DNA of 64,000 nt from an uncultured bacterium (lineage in GTDB: Bacteria > Actinomycetota > Actinomycetes > S36-B12 > CAIYMF01). Shown here piece after piece: positions 29,310 through 37,507 of this stretch (position 1 is its first letter; the number at the start of each line of letters is the position of its first letter). Both the position numbers and the translations under genes were made by a program. The notes below the pieces were generated by a model. That model was not told the origin of the DNA. It ran no database searches and saw only the letters and a list, made by a program, of their open reading frames with translations. The DNA lies in the NCBI GenBank assembly GCA_903826575.1, contig CAIKEU010000079.1, positions 24,415-88,414 on the forward strand, in the 5' to 3' direction.

Positions 29310-30287
29310 CTAACTGAAGTTACTTAGGTACGTCTCGGCGAGATCGCATGACGTAAACGTGAACTGTTCACCCAGAGCCTGCGCCTCGGGAACAGCTGCG
29401 TGGTCGCCAACCCACGCCACCAGTAACAGACGACGTAACATCACGAATGTGGGCAGCTCAGCGATTTCTTCCGCAGACAGGGCGCCCTCCGTCAGGTAGC
29501 CACTGATCCACGAATCGATCAACTCCGGCACCACAGGGTAGTGCTCGATGAACGAGAGCGAAGAGCCGAGATCGTAGAGATACCAACTGAATCCGCAATC
29601 GTCGAAATCGATGACGTTCACATCGGGGCCTTCGACGAGCAAGTTTGCCAACCGCATGTCCGCGTGCACAAGACCGAATCGGTCCGGACCTTTTCCGAAC
29701 GCGTGAAGACGCGCTTTCAAAGTATCCGAGCAGCGTCCCAAAATGAGCCGTTCTGCTGGGCCTACTCCCATACCGTCCTGCCATGGCCCCCAATGGCCAC
29801 GCTCACCAAGGGACGTGTCGTAATCCCAGGTGAATCGGGTGAAGTTGGCTGGCTGCTGCCACGTCTTTGCGTGGCGGTGCAGCCGCGCGGTGATTGCCCC
29901 GATTTGGGCGAAGTCGGCAACGAGTCGCTCTTCGGGAGGCTCAACACCGGTCAACCATTCGAAGGCCACGACGAAACGCTCTTCGCCGTCCGGGTGGGCT
30001 ACAGCGATAACGCTGCGTCCGTCAGGAGTGGCGCGGATGGGCGCTGTTTGAACAATCTCATCGGTCCGTAACGCCTCGATCCACATCAGCTCGCTCTCGA
30101 TCGCTTCGCGCGTGTGGTAGTTCGTTCGGTGCACACGGATTACGAAGCGAGTGTCACCGTCGTCGAGGCGGTACGTCGCATTTTCTGAGACGTTGAGCAG
30201 GGTCAGTTGCGCGTCGGGACGTCCATGTTCCGCGGCAGCTGCACGCGCAAAGACTTCAAGCCGTACGGTATCGAGCGCCTCGCTCAC
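29310..30287 (-). CDS. APH-family kinase, probable (S)-1-amino-2-propanol kinase
   Basis: Aminoglycoside-phosphotransferase-fold kinase of 325 residues. The catalytic loop is LVHADMRLANLLVEG (HxDxxxxN) and the metal-binding motif is VIDFDDCGFSWYLYDLG. An equivalent kinase in the Mycobacterium smegmatis microcompartment phosphorylates (S)-1-amino-2-propanol, giving the phospho-amino-alcohol that a PLP phospholyase then breaks down. Start is GTG at 30287 with GGGAG upstream. It lies between a BMC-T shell gene and the dehydrogenase. Other amino-alcohols cannot be excluded as substrate. Confidence 0.85.
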   Translation of the reverse strand: MSEALDTVRLEVFARAAAAEHGRPDAQLTLLNVSENATYRLDDGDTRFVIRVHRTNYHTREAIESELMWIEALRTDEIVQTAPIRATPDGRSVIAVAHPDGEERFVVAFEWLTGVEPPEERLVADFAQIGAITARLHRHAKTWQQPANFTRFTWDYDTSLGERGHWGPWQDGMGVGPAERLILGRCSDTLKARLHAFGKGPDRFGLVHADMRLANLLVEGPDVNVIDFDDCGFSWYLYDLGSSLSFIEHYPVVPELIDSWISGYLTEGALSAEEIAELPTFVMLRRLLLVAWVGDHAAVPEAQALGEQFTFTSCDLAETYLSNFS

Positions 30288-30359
30288 ACCAACTCCCTTT
30301 CACATCCCCGTGATCCGAACACCACTGATAGCGACGACATCGAGCGGTAGTGCGAGAGA

Positions 30360-31010
30360 TTACTGCCCGCGACCTTCGATTGACTCAAGGACTCGAGTAA
30401 TTGCCTCTTGTGCCTTGAGAACACCAGCGGTAGTGCCACCGATATACACCCGACCGGCGGCGCCGATCATCTGAACATCGACGAGAACATTTTCGGGGGC
30501 AACCTTTTCAGCCTCGTTCGCTGCAACGGCGGCGAAGAGGGCAGGTGTCATTTCGTACACGAGCAAGCTCTGCCCCGGTAGAAGCATTGACGCTTGACGG
30601 TTCCGATTGATGATCACCGCATGCTGATCAGTAACGTTTTCGATCACGTCGTGGTACAGAACTCGCGGAGCGAGCTGATCAGTCGGAACTGCGTTCAAAC
30701 CATCGAGAATCGCCTGACCAGCCGCCATCACGTCATCAAGTGACGACGAGTGGATTTCCAGCACGCCGAACTGGCGCTCGACGAACAGGATACCTGGCTC
30801 AATGTCAGGCACGCTCGTAAGTGCGAGGTGCGTTACGCGCTCAATTGCGAGCCCGGGTGCAACCTCGACGATGAGTGCATGTTGACCGGCGAACGGCGGG
30901 TACCCACGAGCACGCGTAGGCGTGCCCATGTACGCGGCGAACTGCTGCTGGAGGTCTTCCACCAGCAGGTAGACGCGTAACTCAGGTCCCGCGAACGGGA
31001 CTGAGGTCAC
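30360..31010 (-). CDS. BMC-T shell protein (tandem-domain), copy 1
   Basis: Shell protein of 216 residues with two BMC folds in tandem, expected to form trimeric pseudohexamers with a larger, possibly gated pore. The first half has LVEDLQQQFAAYMG and GILFVERQFGVLEIHSSSLDDVMAAGQAIL; the second repeats the fold with LVYEMTPALFAAVAANEAEK and VDVQMIGAAGRVYIGG. It resembles the second BMC-T in this locus closely in layout. The GTG start overlaps the BMC-H stop by four bases (GTGA). It probably passes substrates or cofactors such as NAD or CoA. Confidence 0.9.
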   Translation of the reverse strand: MTSVPFAGPELRVYLLVEDLQQQFAAYMGTPTRARGYPPFAGQHALIVEVAPGLAIERVTHLALTSVPDIEPGILFVERQFGVLEIHSSSLDDVMAAGQAILDGLNAVPTDQLAPRVLYHDVIENVTDQHAVIINRNRQASMLLPGQSLLVYEMTPALFAAVAANEAEKVAPENVLVDVQMIGAAGRVYIGGTTAGVLKAQEAITRVLESIEGRGQ

Positions 31011-31297
31011 GCGGACGCCTCACCCGAAACGTTGAAGTGCTTCGAGAGCTCGTTGTGCGGACGTGGGATCACGTGAACGGAAACCAGTTCGCCGATCGAC
31101 GATGCAGTCTCTGCGCCAGCTTCAGTGGCAGCCTTGACCGCGCCGACATCGCCAACGATCGTGATGGCAACAAGACCGTCACCAACCTGGTCGCGACCAA
31201 CGATGACAACGTTGGCAGCCTTGACCATGGCATCGGCGGCAGCGAGTGCGGCTACATATCCCTTGGTCTCAATGAGACCAATTGCGTTGTTCGACAT
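31007..31297 (-). CDS. BMC-H hexameric shell protein
   Basis: Single-domain BMC shell protein of 96 residues, the likely main facet component. It shows the Pf00936 pattern: AIGLIETKGYVAALAAADAM, VVIVGRDQVGDGLVAITIVGDVGAV and the C-terminal VHVIPRPHNEL. It is the only BMC-H gene in the locus. A strong AAGGAG precedes its ATG, and two small identical hairpins lie in the leader between it and the BMC-P gene, which could raise its yield relative to the other shell genes. Confidence 0.95.
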   Translation of the reverse strand: MSNNAIGLIETKGYVAALAAADAMVKAANVVIVGRDQVGDGLVAITIVGDVGAVKAATEAGAETASSIGELVSVHVIPRPHNELSKHFNVSGEASA

Positions 31298-31318
31298 TGC
31301 TGTCTCCTTCTGTGTTCG

Positions 31319-31360
31319 CCACGTTTTCGTGGACAGTTCGGGTCACCACGTGAGACGTGG
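31319..31360 (-). promoter_or_regulatory. Two tandem small hairpins ahead of the BMC-H gene
   Basis: Two stem-loops with the same five-base arms, CCACG and CGTGG, occupy 31319-31332 (loop TTTT on the plus strand) and 31346-31360 (loop TGAGA). They lie in the 79-base gap between the BMC-P stop and the BMC-H start, the longest gap among the shell genes. They may be a processing or stability element for the abundant shell message. No T-run follows, so termination is unlikely. Confidence 0.4.
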
Positions 31361-31376
31361 ACTGATGGGTAAAGAA

Positions 31377-31655
31377 CTACTTCTTACGGGTCTTAACTGT
31401 GTCCGTTGCAGACGGGACGGGATCGATCGAGCCGATGATGAGGGCATCGATCGGCGGTGCTACGGGCCCCGGAAACCAGGACGCCGCGACAGAACCGGTG
31501 GCGACGAGAACAGTCTCGCCAACACCAGAGCCGAGGACATCGAAAGCGATGAGCTTCGCTCCACCATCGATCTCGACCTCAAGGAATGCACCTGCAGGAA
31601 TCTGCTCCAGTCGACGGCTGGCCCAGACATTGCCGATTACCTTCGCGCGCAGCAT
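31377..31655 (-). CDS. BMC-P pentameric vertex protein (EutN/CcmL family)
   Basis: Pentamer-forming vertex protein of 92 residues that closes the corners of the shell. The family pattern is MLRAKVIGNVWASRRLE, AFDVLGSGVGETVLVATGS and PIDALIIGSIDPV, followed by a short basic tail. The ATG at 31655 has AAGGAG five bases upstream and overlaps the preceding TGA stop (TGATG); a GTG one codon earlier is less likely. It is the only vertex gene in the locus. Confidence 0.94.
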   Translation of the reverse strand: MLRAKVIGNVWASRRLEQIPAGAFLEVEIDGGAKLIAFDVLGSGVGETVLVATGSVAASWFPGPVAPPIDALIIGSIDPVPSATDTVKTRKK

Positions 31656-32095
31656 CACGTCTCCTTTGTGATTTTCACGCCAGCCGCCCGTGCGCGATCG
31701 CGCGCGAGCGGAGTCATGACAGCCCGCTTACCGAGTACGAGAATCGCACCCGAATCAGCGGCCTCGCGGACATGCTTTTCCGTTACGGCACCCTTTTCCA
31801 CACGAACAATCGCATCAGATACGACGCTCGTCGAGGCCGGGGCCACATGTGACACAGTCGAAACTGCTAAACGGAAACTTCGGGTTCCGGCGACAATCGC
31901 ATCTCGCTCAGCCTGAGTGGCTGTGGCGACTCGTCGCGCGAACGCATTCAGTTCAGCGTCCGAGTTGATGTTGACTACCTCGGTGGGAGAACCGGCTGGG
32001 TCAAGCGCCATTGTTTGCGGGACAACATCAGCGAGTACTTGCCGCACCATTTGGCGCAGCAAGTCTCGCTCGTTATCACCTAGGCCCACGGTCAC
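31655..32095 (-). CDS. Conserved microcompartment-associated protein, function unknown
   Basis: Protein of 146 residues with no enzyme motif that I recognise. Residues about 7-25 (DNERDLLRQMVRQVLADVV) form a short amphipathic helix like the encapsulation peptides of microcompartment cargo, followed by a Pro/Thr/Ser linker. The C-terminal third has GAILVLGKRAVMTPLARDRA, a turn-rich motif that occurs in several microcompartment-associated proteins. It overlaps both neighbours (GTGA with the BMC-T gene, TGATG with BMC-P), so it is firmly part of the shell operon. A cargo or scaffold role is inference only. Confidence 0.7.
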   Translation of the reverse strand: MTVGLGDNERDLLRQMVRQVLADVVPQTMALDPAGSPTEVVNINSDAELNAFARRVATATQAERDAIVAGTRSFRLAVSTVSHVAPASTSVVSDAIVRVEKGAVTEKHVREAADSGAILVLGKRAVMTPLARDRARAAGVKITKET

Positions 32096-32694
32096 TGCAC
32101 ACCTCGTAGCGAGGCCTCGGCAGCTTCAGCGGCCTGCCGCACATTACTTTCAGTTCCAGAGAGGTAAACCCTCCCGGTGGCACCGATCATGCGGTAGTCA
32201 ACAACCTTGATATCGGCCGCCTTCTCCGCTTCGTTGGTCGCAAGAATCGCGTACGACGCAGGGGCCATCTCAAGGACGAATAGCGACTCACCTGGCAGGG
32301 CCATCGAGCCAACCTTGTTGCGGTTGATGAGAAAGGCATGTTGACGATCAAGCATCGTGACGATTCGCGAGGCCAGAATTTGCGGGCGAACTGCCGACGA
32401 CGTATCCGTTCCCAGCGCATCGAGTACGGCCTCGCCAGCCGCTTTCACCTGCCCGGTCGGACCATGAATCTCGAGGTAACCGAACTGGCGCTCAACGACC
32501 AAAATGCCAGCCTGGACTTCCGCATACTTGAGGGCGACGTCAGTCAGCGGCTCGATATCCAACCCCGGCGCTACCTCAATGATCTGTGCTGCCACATCTG
32601 CCCGCGGCAGCGCGCCCTTGATCCACGTGCCGAGGTAACACATCGTCTGCGGCTGCAGGCGATCAAGGAAGATGAACGAACGAAGTTCTGCCAC
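32092..32694 (-). CDS. BMC-T shell protein (tandem-domain), copy 2
   Basis: Second tandem-domain shell protein, 200 residues. The first domain includes FIFLDRLQPQTMCYLGTW and GILVVERQFGYLEIHGPTGQV; the second includes LFVLEMAPASYAILATNEAEK and VVDYRMIGATGRVYLSG. Both BMC-T copies share VERQFG and MIGA(A/T)GRVY signatures, so they arose by duplication but have diverged. The GTG start lies five bases after the aldehyde dehydrogenase stop, with AGGGG upstream. Confidence 0.92.
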   Translation of the reverse strand: MAELRSFIFLDRLQPQTMCYLGTWIKGALPRADVAAQIIEVAPGLDIEPLTDVALKYAEVQAGILVVERQFGYLEIHGPTGQVKAAGEAVLDALGTDTSSAVRPQILASRIVTMLDRQHAFLINRNKVGSMALPGESLFVLEMAPASYAILATNEAEKAADIKVVDYRMIGATGRVYLSGTESNVRQAAEAAEASLRGVQ

Positions 32695-32699
32695 GTAGG

Positions 32700-34265
32700 T
32701 CAGCCCCTGACAATCGCATTGAGCTCTTCAATGATCAGACGACGAATTTCATCGCGTAATTCATCTGGGGCGTCGTTGGACATTGCAACGGTAGATGGAA
32801 CAAGTGGAGCTGCAGTCAAATCGTTCGAGGCCCGCGGATATGCAGGCACAGCAGCGGTCGGGGTGTGCCACGGGGTCAACCCAGCAAAGTCCGCCATCGG
32901 CACTAAGGCATCGGTGTTGTACGCAATGCGCGTCCAGTTGATCAGATGCTTCGGTTCGAGGTTCTCCCCCACCGACGAGCGGCCAAGGAAGCCAGTGCCG
33001 ATGGTCATGGTCGGTGCAAGATTCGTTTCGATACCCGATGCGCCGAGGCTGTTGCCCACGTTTACTGAGACGCGCAGAACTCGCACGGCAGCTGAGAAAG
33101 CCATGATTGTCTGAGGATTCGACGAGTGGATAGCAGCCGAATGTCCCTGACCAGTAATGCGAAGGACCGCCTGAGCCGCATCGATTCCACGACTAACGTT
33201 AGGCACACGCACGAGGCCAAGCACTGGGCACAACTTCTCGTGAGCCAACGGCTCTTCGGGAACGACGAGGTCGAAGGGTGCCACCAGAATCTTTGTGCGT
33301 GCATTCACCCGAACGTTGGCCGCGGCCGCAATCGCAGTGGCATCCTTGCCCACCCACTTCGGATCAAAATGACCCTCGGGGAAAACAAGATCGCGAACGC
33401 GATCACGCTCGTCATCGGAAAGAAGGTGTGCACCTGCACGAGTCATCGCGTTGAGCAGTGCCGCAGCAGCGGACTCTTCAACGATCAGAACACTCTCGTT
33501 CGTGCAAAGGATGGAGTTATCGAACGACTTGCTTTCGACGATTCGTTGTGCGGTCGCGTTGAGATCTGCAGTCGCATCAACCAGTACCGGCACATTTCCT
33601 GGGCCAACCCCAATAGCCGGATTACCACTGCGGTAGGCAGCGCGAACCATCGGAGTTCCGCCAGTGGCCAAGATCACGTCCGTTCGAGGATCGGTCATCA
33701 GAGCGTTAATGAGTGGAATAGACGGCTCTTCAACGACCTGAATACATCCGTCGGGAGCACCGGCGGCAACAGCCGCGGCCGCCATCGTGCGCGCTGCTTC
33801 GGCGCACACGGCTTTGGCGTAGGGGTGCGGGCTGATGACGATTGCATTTCGCGTTAGCAGCGCCAACATAATCTTGAACATGACCGTCGCAACCGGATTT
33901 GTCGACGGTGTCAGCGCGAGCACGACGCCGGCAGGTCGCGGAACTTCAACCATTTTGTCGGAGCTGTCGATCACGACATCGATGTAGTCGCTCGCGCGGT
34001 ACTTCGCCGCGATGCCTGTTGAACAGGCAAGATTTTTGAGCAACTTGTGCTCGGCAACTCCATAGCCCGTCTCACGCACTGCCCACTCGGCAAATTCCTT
34101 TGAGCGCGCGGCACCGGCCTGCGCAGTGGCGTCGACGATGCGCTGCACGGTCGCAGCGTCGTAGGTGGCGAACGCACGCGCAGCCCATTCGGCGCGCTCG
34201 ATCATTGCTCGGCCGCGCGGGACGCCGGCGGGGTCAAGTGGCATTTCAAACATTGTGTCAACCAT
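32700..34265 (-). CDS. CoA-acylating aldehyde dehydrogenase with C-terminal encapsulation helix
   Basis: Aldehyde dehydrogenase of 521 residues of the PduP/EutE type, converting propionaldehyde, NAD and CoA to propionyl-CoA. The catalytic cysteine is Cys254 in SFDNSILCTNESV; PSTNPVATVMFK and GGNPAIGVGPGN-like cofactor segments are present (here GNPAIGVGPGNVP). After the catalytic domain comes a Pro/Ala/Thr linker and a final amphipathic helix (PDELRDEIRRLIIEELNAIV), a standard cargo-targeting peptide placed at the C-terminus as in RMM loci. The ATG shares one base with the upstream stop (TAATG). Confidence 0.93.
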   Translation of the reverse strand: MVDTMFEMPLDPAGVPRGRAMIERAEWAARAFATYDAATVQRIVDATAQAGAARSKEFAEWAVRETGYGVAEHKLLKNLACSTGIAAKYRASDYIDVVIDSSDKMVEVPRPAGVVLALTPSTNPVATVMFKIMLALLTRNAIVISPHPYAKAVCAEAARTMAAAAVAAGAPDGCIQVVEEPSIPLINALMTDPRTDVILATGGTPMVRAAYRSGNPAIGVGPGNVPVLVDATADLNATAQRIVESKSFDNSILCTNESVLIVEESAAAALLNAMTRAGAHLLSDDERDRVRDLVFPEGHFDPKWVGKDATAIAAAANVRVNARTKILVAPFDLVVPEEPLAHEKLCPVLGLVRVPNVSRGIDAAQAVLRITGQGHSAAIHSSNPQTIMAFSAAVRVLRVSVNVGNSLGASGIETNLAPTMTIGTGFLGRSSVGENLEPKHLINWTRIAYNTDALVPMADFAGLTPWHTPTAAVPAYPRASNDLTAAPLVPSTVAMSNDAPDELRDEIRRLIIEELNAIVRG

Positions 34266-35563
34266 TAGCGGAACTTCCGTTCTGACATCACATCGGCCCG
34301 GGCCTTGGCAATGCCAACCTCGGTTCGATCGAGCAGTTCCTCGGCAAGTTCCGGCTTCACAAGAATGCCTGGCTTGTATTGCAGTACCCGGGGATCCAGG
34401 GTCGAGAAGATCGCCCAGACACCATTTTCGTAAAGGCGCTTCATTACGAACTTCGCACCCTGCGGGTCCGCAAACTCCAGACCCATAACGACGCCGTTTT
34501 GCCTGATGCCTATGAACCAGTCGGGATACGTAGCCTGAATCTCTCGCAGGCCTCTACCGATGAAGTCAGAGATGTAGTGCACCATCGAACGAGTCTCCGG
34601 GCGATTGCAGATCTCCAAAGCCTTCAGCGCAGCAATACAGCCGAGCTCGGCCCCGCCGAAGGTGGAGATGTGTCCGAAGCCGTCCTCAGTGAGCCATCCA
34701 GCACATCGCTCACTGACCAGCACGGCAGCAATCGGGTACATGCCGCCGGAAATTCCCTTGCCCGTCACCAAGATGTCTGGCTCGATGCCGTGCTTGGTGA
34801 TTCCCCAGAGTTCGCCGGTACGCATCAGGCCGGTCTGAACTTCGTCAGCAATGTATAGAGCGTCGTACTTTTCGCACAACTGCTTCACGGCTTCGAGATA
34901 GCCGGGGTTGGGCAGCGGGAAGCCGTACGTCGCGGGGATTGTCTCCATGATGACGGCAGCAATATCGCGGCCCTTAAGGACCTCTTCCATCGCTTCGAGA
35001 TCATTGAAGGGGACGTGCGGGAAGTCTTCTTCATTGTCCGATAGGAACAGTTTGGAGAACCGATCGTCACCGGTACCAACAGCTAGACCGGTATGACCGT
35101 GATACGCCTTGATAATCGACAGGATTTTGCGCTTCTGCGTCGCGTGGCGAGCAGTCTTGATCGCGATATCGATCGCCTCGCCACCACCAGATCCGTAAAT
35201 CACCTTGGTCAGGTTTTTCGGTGCGCTGGCTATCAGCGACTCAGCCAGTGCGGTACGAGCCAGCGACGGGAAGTGGTGGTTGCCCATGTCGAAGTGCTGC
35301 ATGGCGACCGTGATTGCCTGAACCATCTCGCGGTTGCGGTGACCGAGGTTGTACGTGCCCCCGTTGAGATGTGCGTCGATCAGGCGCTTGCCCGAGACGT
35401 CGTAGATGAAGTACTCCTCGCGGCGGTCAATAACCAGCGGGATTCCGGACTCTGACCAGAAACTGGTCTTGCCCGGATTCCAGTACTCCTTGCTCTTCTC
35501 AAGCACCTCATCCTTTGAGGCGAAAGAGAAGAAGCCGTAGTCCAGCGCAGTGGCATCGGACAT
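34265..35563 (-). CDS. Class III aminotransferase-fold PLP enzyme, probable amino-alcohol-phosphate phospholyase
   Basis: PLP-dependent class III aminotransferase-fold protein of 432 residues. The PLP lysine is Lys269 in VTGKGISGG, the ring-nitrogen Asp is Asp240 in IADEVQTG, and phosphate contacts GSGGGEA and AYHGHTGL are present. Some members of this fold are phospholyases acting on phosphoethanolamine-like substrates. In the RMM pathway the enzyme is proposed to cleave phospho-1-amino-2-propanol to propionaldehyde, ammonia and phosphate, consistent with the nearby kinase. True transamination is the alternative. The start ATG at 35563 has GGGAGG upstream. It is the first gene of the minus-strand operon. 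Confidence 0.85.
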   Translation of the reverse strand: MSDATALDYGFFSFASKDEVLEKSKEYWNPGKTSFWSESGIPLVIDRREEYFIYDVSGKRLIDAHLNGGTYNLGHRNREMVQAITVAMQHFDMGNHHFPSLARTALAESLIASAPKNLTKVIYGSGGGEAIDIAIKTARHATQKRKILSIIKAYHGHTGLAVGTGDDRFSKLFLSDNEEDFPHVPFNDLEAMEEVLKGRDIAAVIMETIPATYGFPLPNPGYLEAVKQLCEKYDALYIADEVQTGLMRTGELWGITKHGIEPDILVTGKGISGGMYPIAAVLVSERCAGWLTEDGFGHISTFGGAELGCIAALKALEICNRPETRSMVHYISDFIGRGLREIQATYPDWFIGIRQNGVVMGLEFADPQGAKFVMKRLYENGVWAIFSTLDPRVLQYKPGILVKPELAEELLDRTEVGIAKARADVMSERKFR

Positions 35564-35580
35564 GGGACCTCCCGCTCGGT

Positions 35581-35642
35581 CAGTAGACCAAATCATACCG
35601 ATTATTCATACCAATACAAGACCAATTCTTGATCAATTGGTC
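35581..35642 (-). promoter_or_regulatory. Candidate operators for the PLP-enzyme/shell operon
   Basis: A perfect inverted repeat GACCAATT-CTTGATC-AATTGGTC (8-base arms, 7-base spacer) spans 35620-35642. Between it and the PLP-enzyme start, the minus strand reads further TTGGT/TCGGT half-sites: TTGGTATGA, TCGGTATGA and TTTGGTCTACTG, spaced 10-13 bases apart. They lie 18-79 bases upstream of the start at 35563, a suitable place for repression by the locus GntR regulator. The binding protein is inferred. Confidence 0.6.
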
Positions 35643-35774
35643 GCAAGGAAAACCGCACTGCGTCGTCATTCGGCGTGTCCATGACGTTTCGTCCGTGTAA
35701 AACTTGCCAGTTCGTGAGCGTGACGGACGCTAAAGTGCCACGTCACCACGGAATTGGTTCGGGAAAGTGCTTGA

Positions 35775-35855
35775 TTCGGTCCACTAACTAACGACATACT
35801 CCCCTCCAACATGTGATCGGGGTCACCAGAAACCGAATCACTCGTTTGGTCCACT
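35775..35855 (+). promoter_or_regulatory. Direct repeat ahead of the permease gene
   Basis: Two near-identical copies, TTCGGTCCACT at 35775-35785 and TTTGGTCCACT at 35845-35855, lie 70 bases apart in direct orientation, 40-120 bases upstream of the permease start. They share the GGTC(C/T)ACT core with TTTGGTCTACT on the other side of the divergent region, which suggests one regulator controls both arms. Confidence 0.5.
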
Positions 35856-35894
35856 GTTAAGCGCGCATCCGCGAGCGAAAGGAACATCACTCGA

Positions 35895-37481
35895 ATGAGT
35901 ACTGCCCTACCCGGCGATCACCAACTGACCGCCAACGAGCACAACAAACTGAAGGCCGGCACCGTTGGGCTCTTCGGCGTGCTGTTCATGGCACTCGCTA
36001 ACGCAGCGCCGATCACAGCCATGACAGGTAACGTGCCGATCGCTATCGCGTTCGGCAACGGCATCTACGCTCCCGCCGGATTTGTCCTGGCCACGATCGT
36101 TCTGACGCTGTTCACGATCGGATTCATCTCGATGGCCCGCTACATCACCACGACCGGTGCTTTCTACGGCTTCATCAGCCATGGCCTCGGCCAGATCTGG
36201 GGTATGGCGACTGGCTTCATGGCCACGATGTGTTACATCGTGTTTGAGGGGTCACTCATCGGAATCTTCGCCTACTTCGCAAGCCAAGCGATTAACACCT
36301 GGACAGGTGCGACCATTAACTGGCTGCTCATTGCCCTCATCGGCATCATCCTGGTCGGCGTCCTTGGATACTTCGACATCTCGATTGCCGCCAAACTCTT
36401 GGGCTTCTTCCTGATCTGTGAGGTTGTACTGCTTGCCGCTCTCGCCTTCTCGGTGCTCTTCAAGGGTGGCGGCCCCGACGGCCTCATGTCCGACATCGTC
36501 AATCCACTGAACGCATTCAAGAGCATGCCAGAAGGTGGCGGCACCAATCCGGCCGTCATGGTTGGCGACCCAGCAGCACCCATCGCAGCTGGTGCCGCAG
36601 CCCTGGGTGTGTTCTTCGCATTCTGGTCTTGGATCGGTTTCGAGACGACCGCGGTCTACGGCGAAGAGTCGCGCAACCCGCGCAAGATCGTTCCTCAGGC
36701 AACGTTGTTCGCGGTTATAGCACTCGGTGTCTTCTACTCATTCGTTTCATGGATGGTTATCGCCGGTAACGGTGCCAACCAGGCGATCACGAAGTCGTAC
36801 ACGAACGCCATCACCATGTTCACCGATCTCGCGGTTGCGAACCTCGGCGGTGAATGGGTCCGAACCGTCTACTTGGTTCTCATCGTTTCGGGTTCCTTCG
36901 CTTGCGCGTTGGCCTTCCACAACGCAGCCTCGCGTTACCTCTACGCGATCGGCCGTGAGGTGCCCGCTCTGCGCAGCAACCTTGGCGCGACGCACGCAAC
37001 GCACGGCTCACCGCACATCGCATCGATCGTTCAGACGATCATTACCGTCCTGCTCACGGTCGGTTTCTACTTCCTAACGCCAAACGGTAGCGATGTTCTT
37101 CAAGGCGGCTACATCTTCGAATACGGCCTGCTGGCCCTACTCGGAACTCTGGCCATCCTGCTGGTCATGGCAATTTGTTCGATCGCCGTCATCTGGTACT
37201 TCTGGGTCAAGAAGGTACACACGGGTAACGTCTTCTCGACGCTGATCGCACCAGCACTTGGCTTCCTCGGCATGATGTACGTCGTTTACCTGCTCCTGAG
37301 CAACATCACCTTCGCCGGTGGTGGCGCCGCGGGTTCAGCATTCTTCGTCGCTATCCCGTGGATTACCCTGGCCACATTCGTTGCCGGTCTGCTATTCGCC
37401 CTCTGGATCAAGAAGAGCCAGCCAGACGTGTACGCAGAAATCGGACGCACTGTGCTTGAAGAAGCTCACGAGCGCGTCTAA
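35895..37481 (+). CDS. APC-superfamily amino acid/amine permease
   Basis: Membrane transporter of 528 residues with about 12 transmembrane helices, of the amino acid-polyamine-organocation superfamily. The first helix carries GVLFMALANAAPITAMTGNVP and helix 6 region WSWIGFETTAVYGEESRNPRK, the usual APC substrate and cytoplasmic-loop motifs. Permeases of this type accompany RMM loci and probably import the amino-alcohol or amine substrate. It is divergent from the PLP-enzyme gene and is followed by a strong hairpin before the dehydratase genes. The substrate is inferred from context. Confidence 0.9.
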   Translation: MSTALPGDHQLTANEHNKLKAGTVGLFGVLFMALANAAPITAMTGNVPIAIAFGNGIYAPAGFVLATIVLTLFTIGFISMARYITTTGAFYGFISHGLGQIWGMATGFMATMCYIVFEGSLIGIFAYFASQAINTWTGATINWLLIALIGIILVGVLGYFDISIAAKLLGFFLICEVVLLAALAFSVLFKGGGPDGLMSDIVNPLNAFKSMPEGGGTNPAVMVGDPAAPIAAGAAALGVFFAFWSWIGFETTAVYGEESRNPRKIVPQATLFAVIALGVFYSFVSWMVIAGNGANQAITKSYTNAITMFTDLAVANLGGEWVRTVYLVLIVSGSFACALAFHNAASRYLYAIGREVPALRSNLGATHATHGSPHIASIVQTIITVLLTVGFYFLTPNGSDVLQGGYIFEYGLLALLGTLAILLVMAICSIAVIWYFWVKKVHTGNVFSTLIAPALGFLGMMYVVYLLLSNITFAGGGAAGSAFFVAIPWITLATFVAGLLFALWIKKSQPDVYAEIGRTVLEEAHERV

Positions 37482-37507
37482 GCACTGTTGCACTTCCCGT
37501 AACTGAT

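Larger units (their letters stand above)
35564..35894. promoter_or_regulatory. Divergent control region of the microcompartment locus
   Basis: A 331-base gene-free stretch between the divergent PLP-enzyme and permease genes, locally AT-rich near 35590-35640. It must hold the promoters of both arms. Besides the repeats listed separately it contains GAATTGGTTC at 35751 and an inverted pair GATTCGGT (35773-35780) / ACCGAATC (35832-35839). No cobalamin riboswitch was recognised. Confidence 0.7.

Noticed and set aside
34265..35563. Reading the PLP enzyme simply as an aminotransferase for the dehydrogenase pathway
   Set aside because: The fold alone allows it, but the adjacent amino-alcohol kinase and the known RMM pathway make phospholyase activity more likely; kept as the alternative.
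35564..35894. Cobalamin riboswitch before the B12 enzyme locus
   Set aside because: A B12-dependent enzyme made this worth looking for, but I saw no B12-box-like segment or long structured leader here or at 37482-37604.
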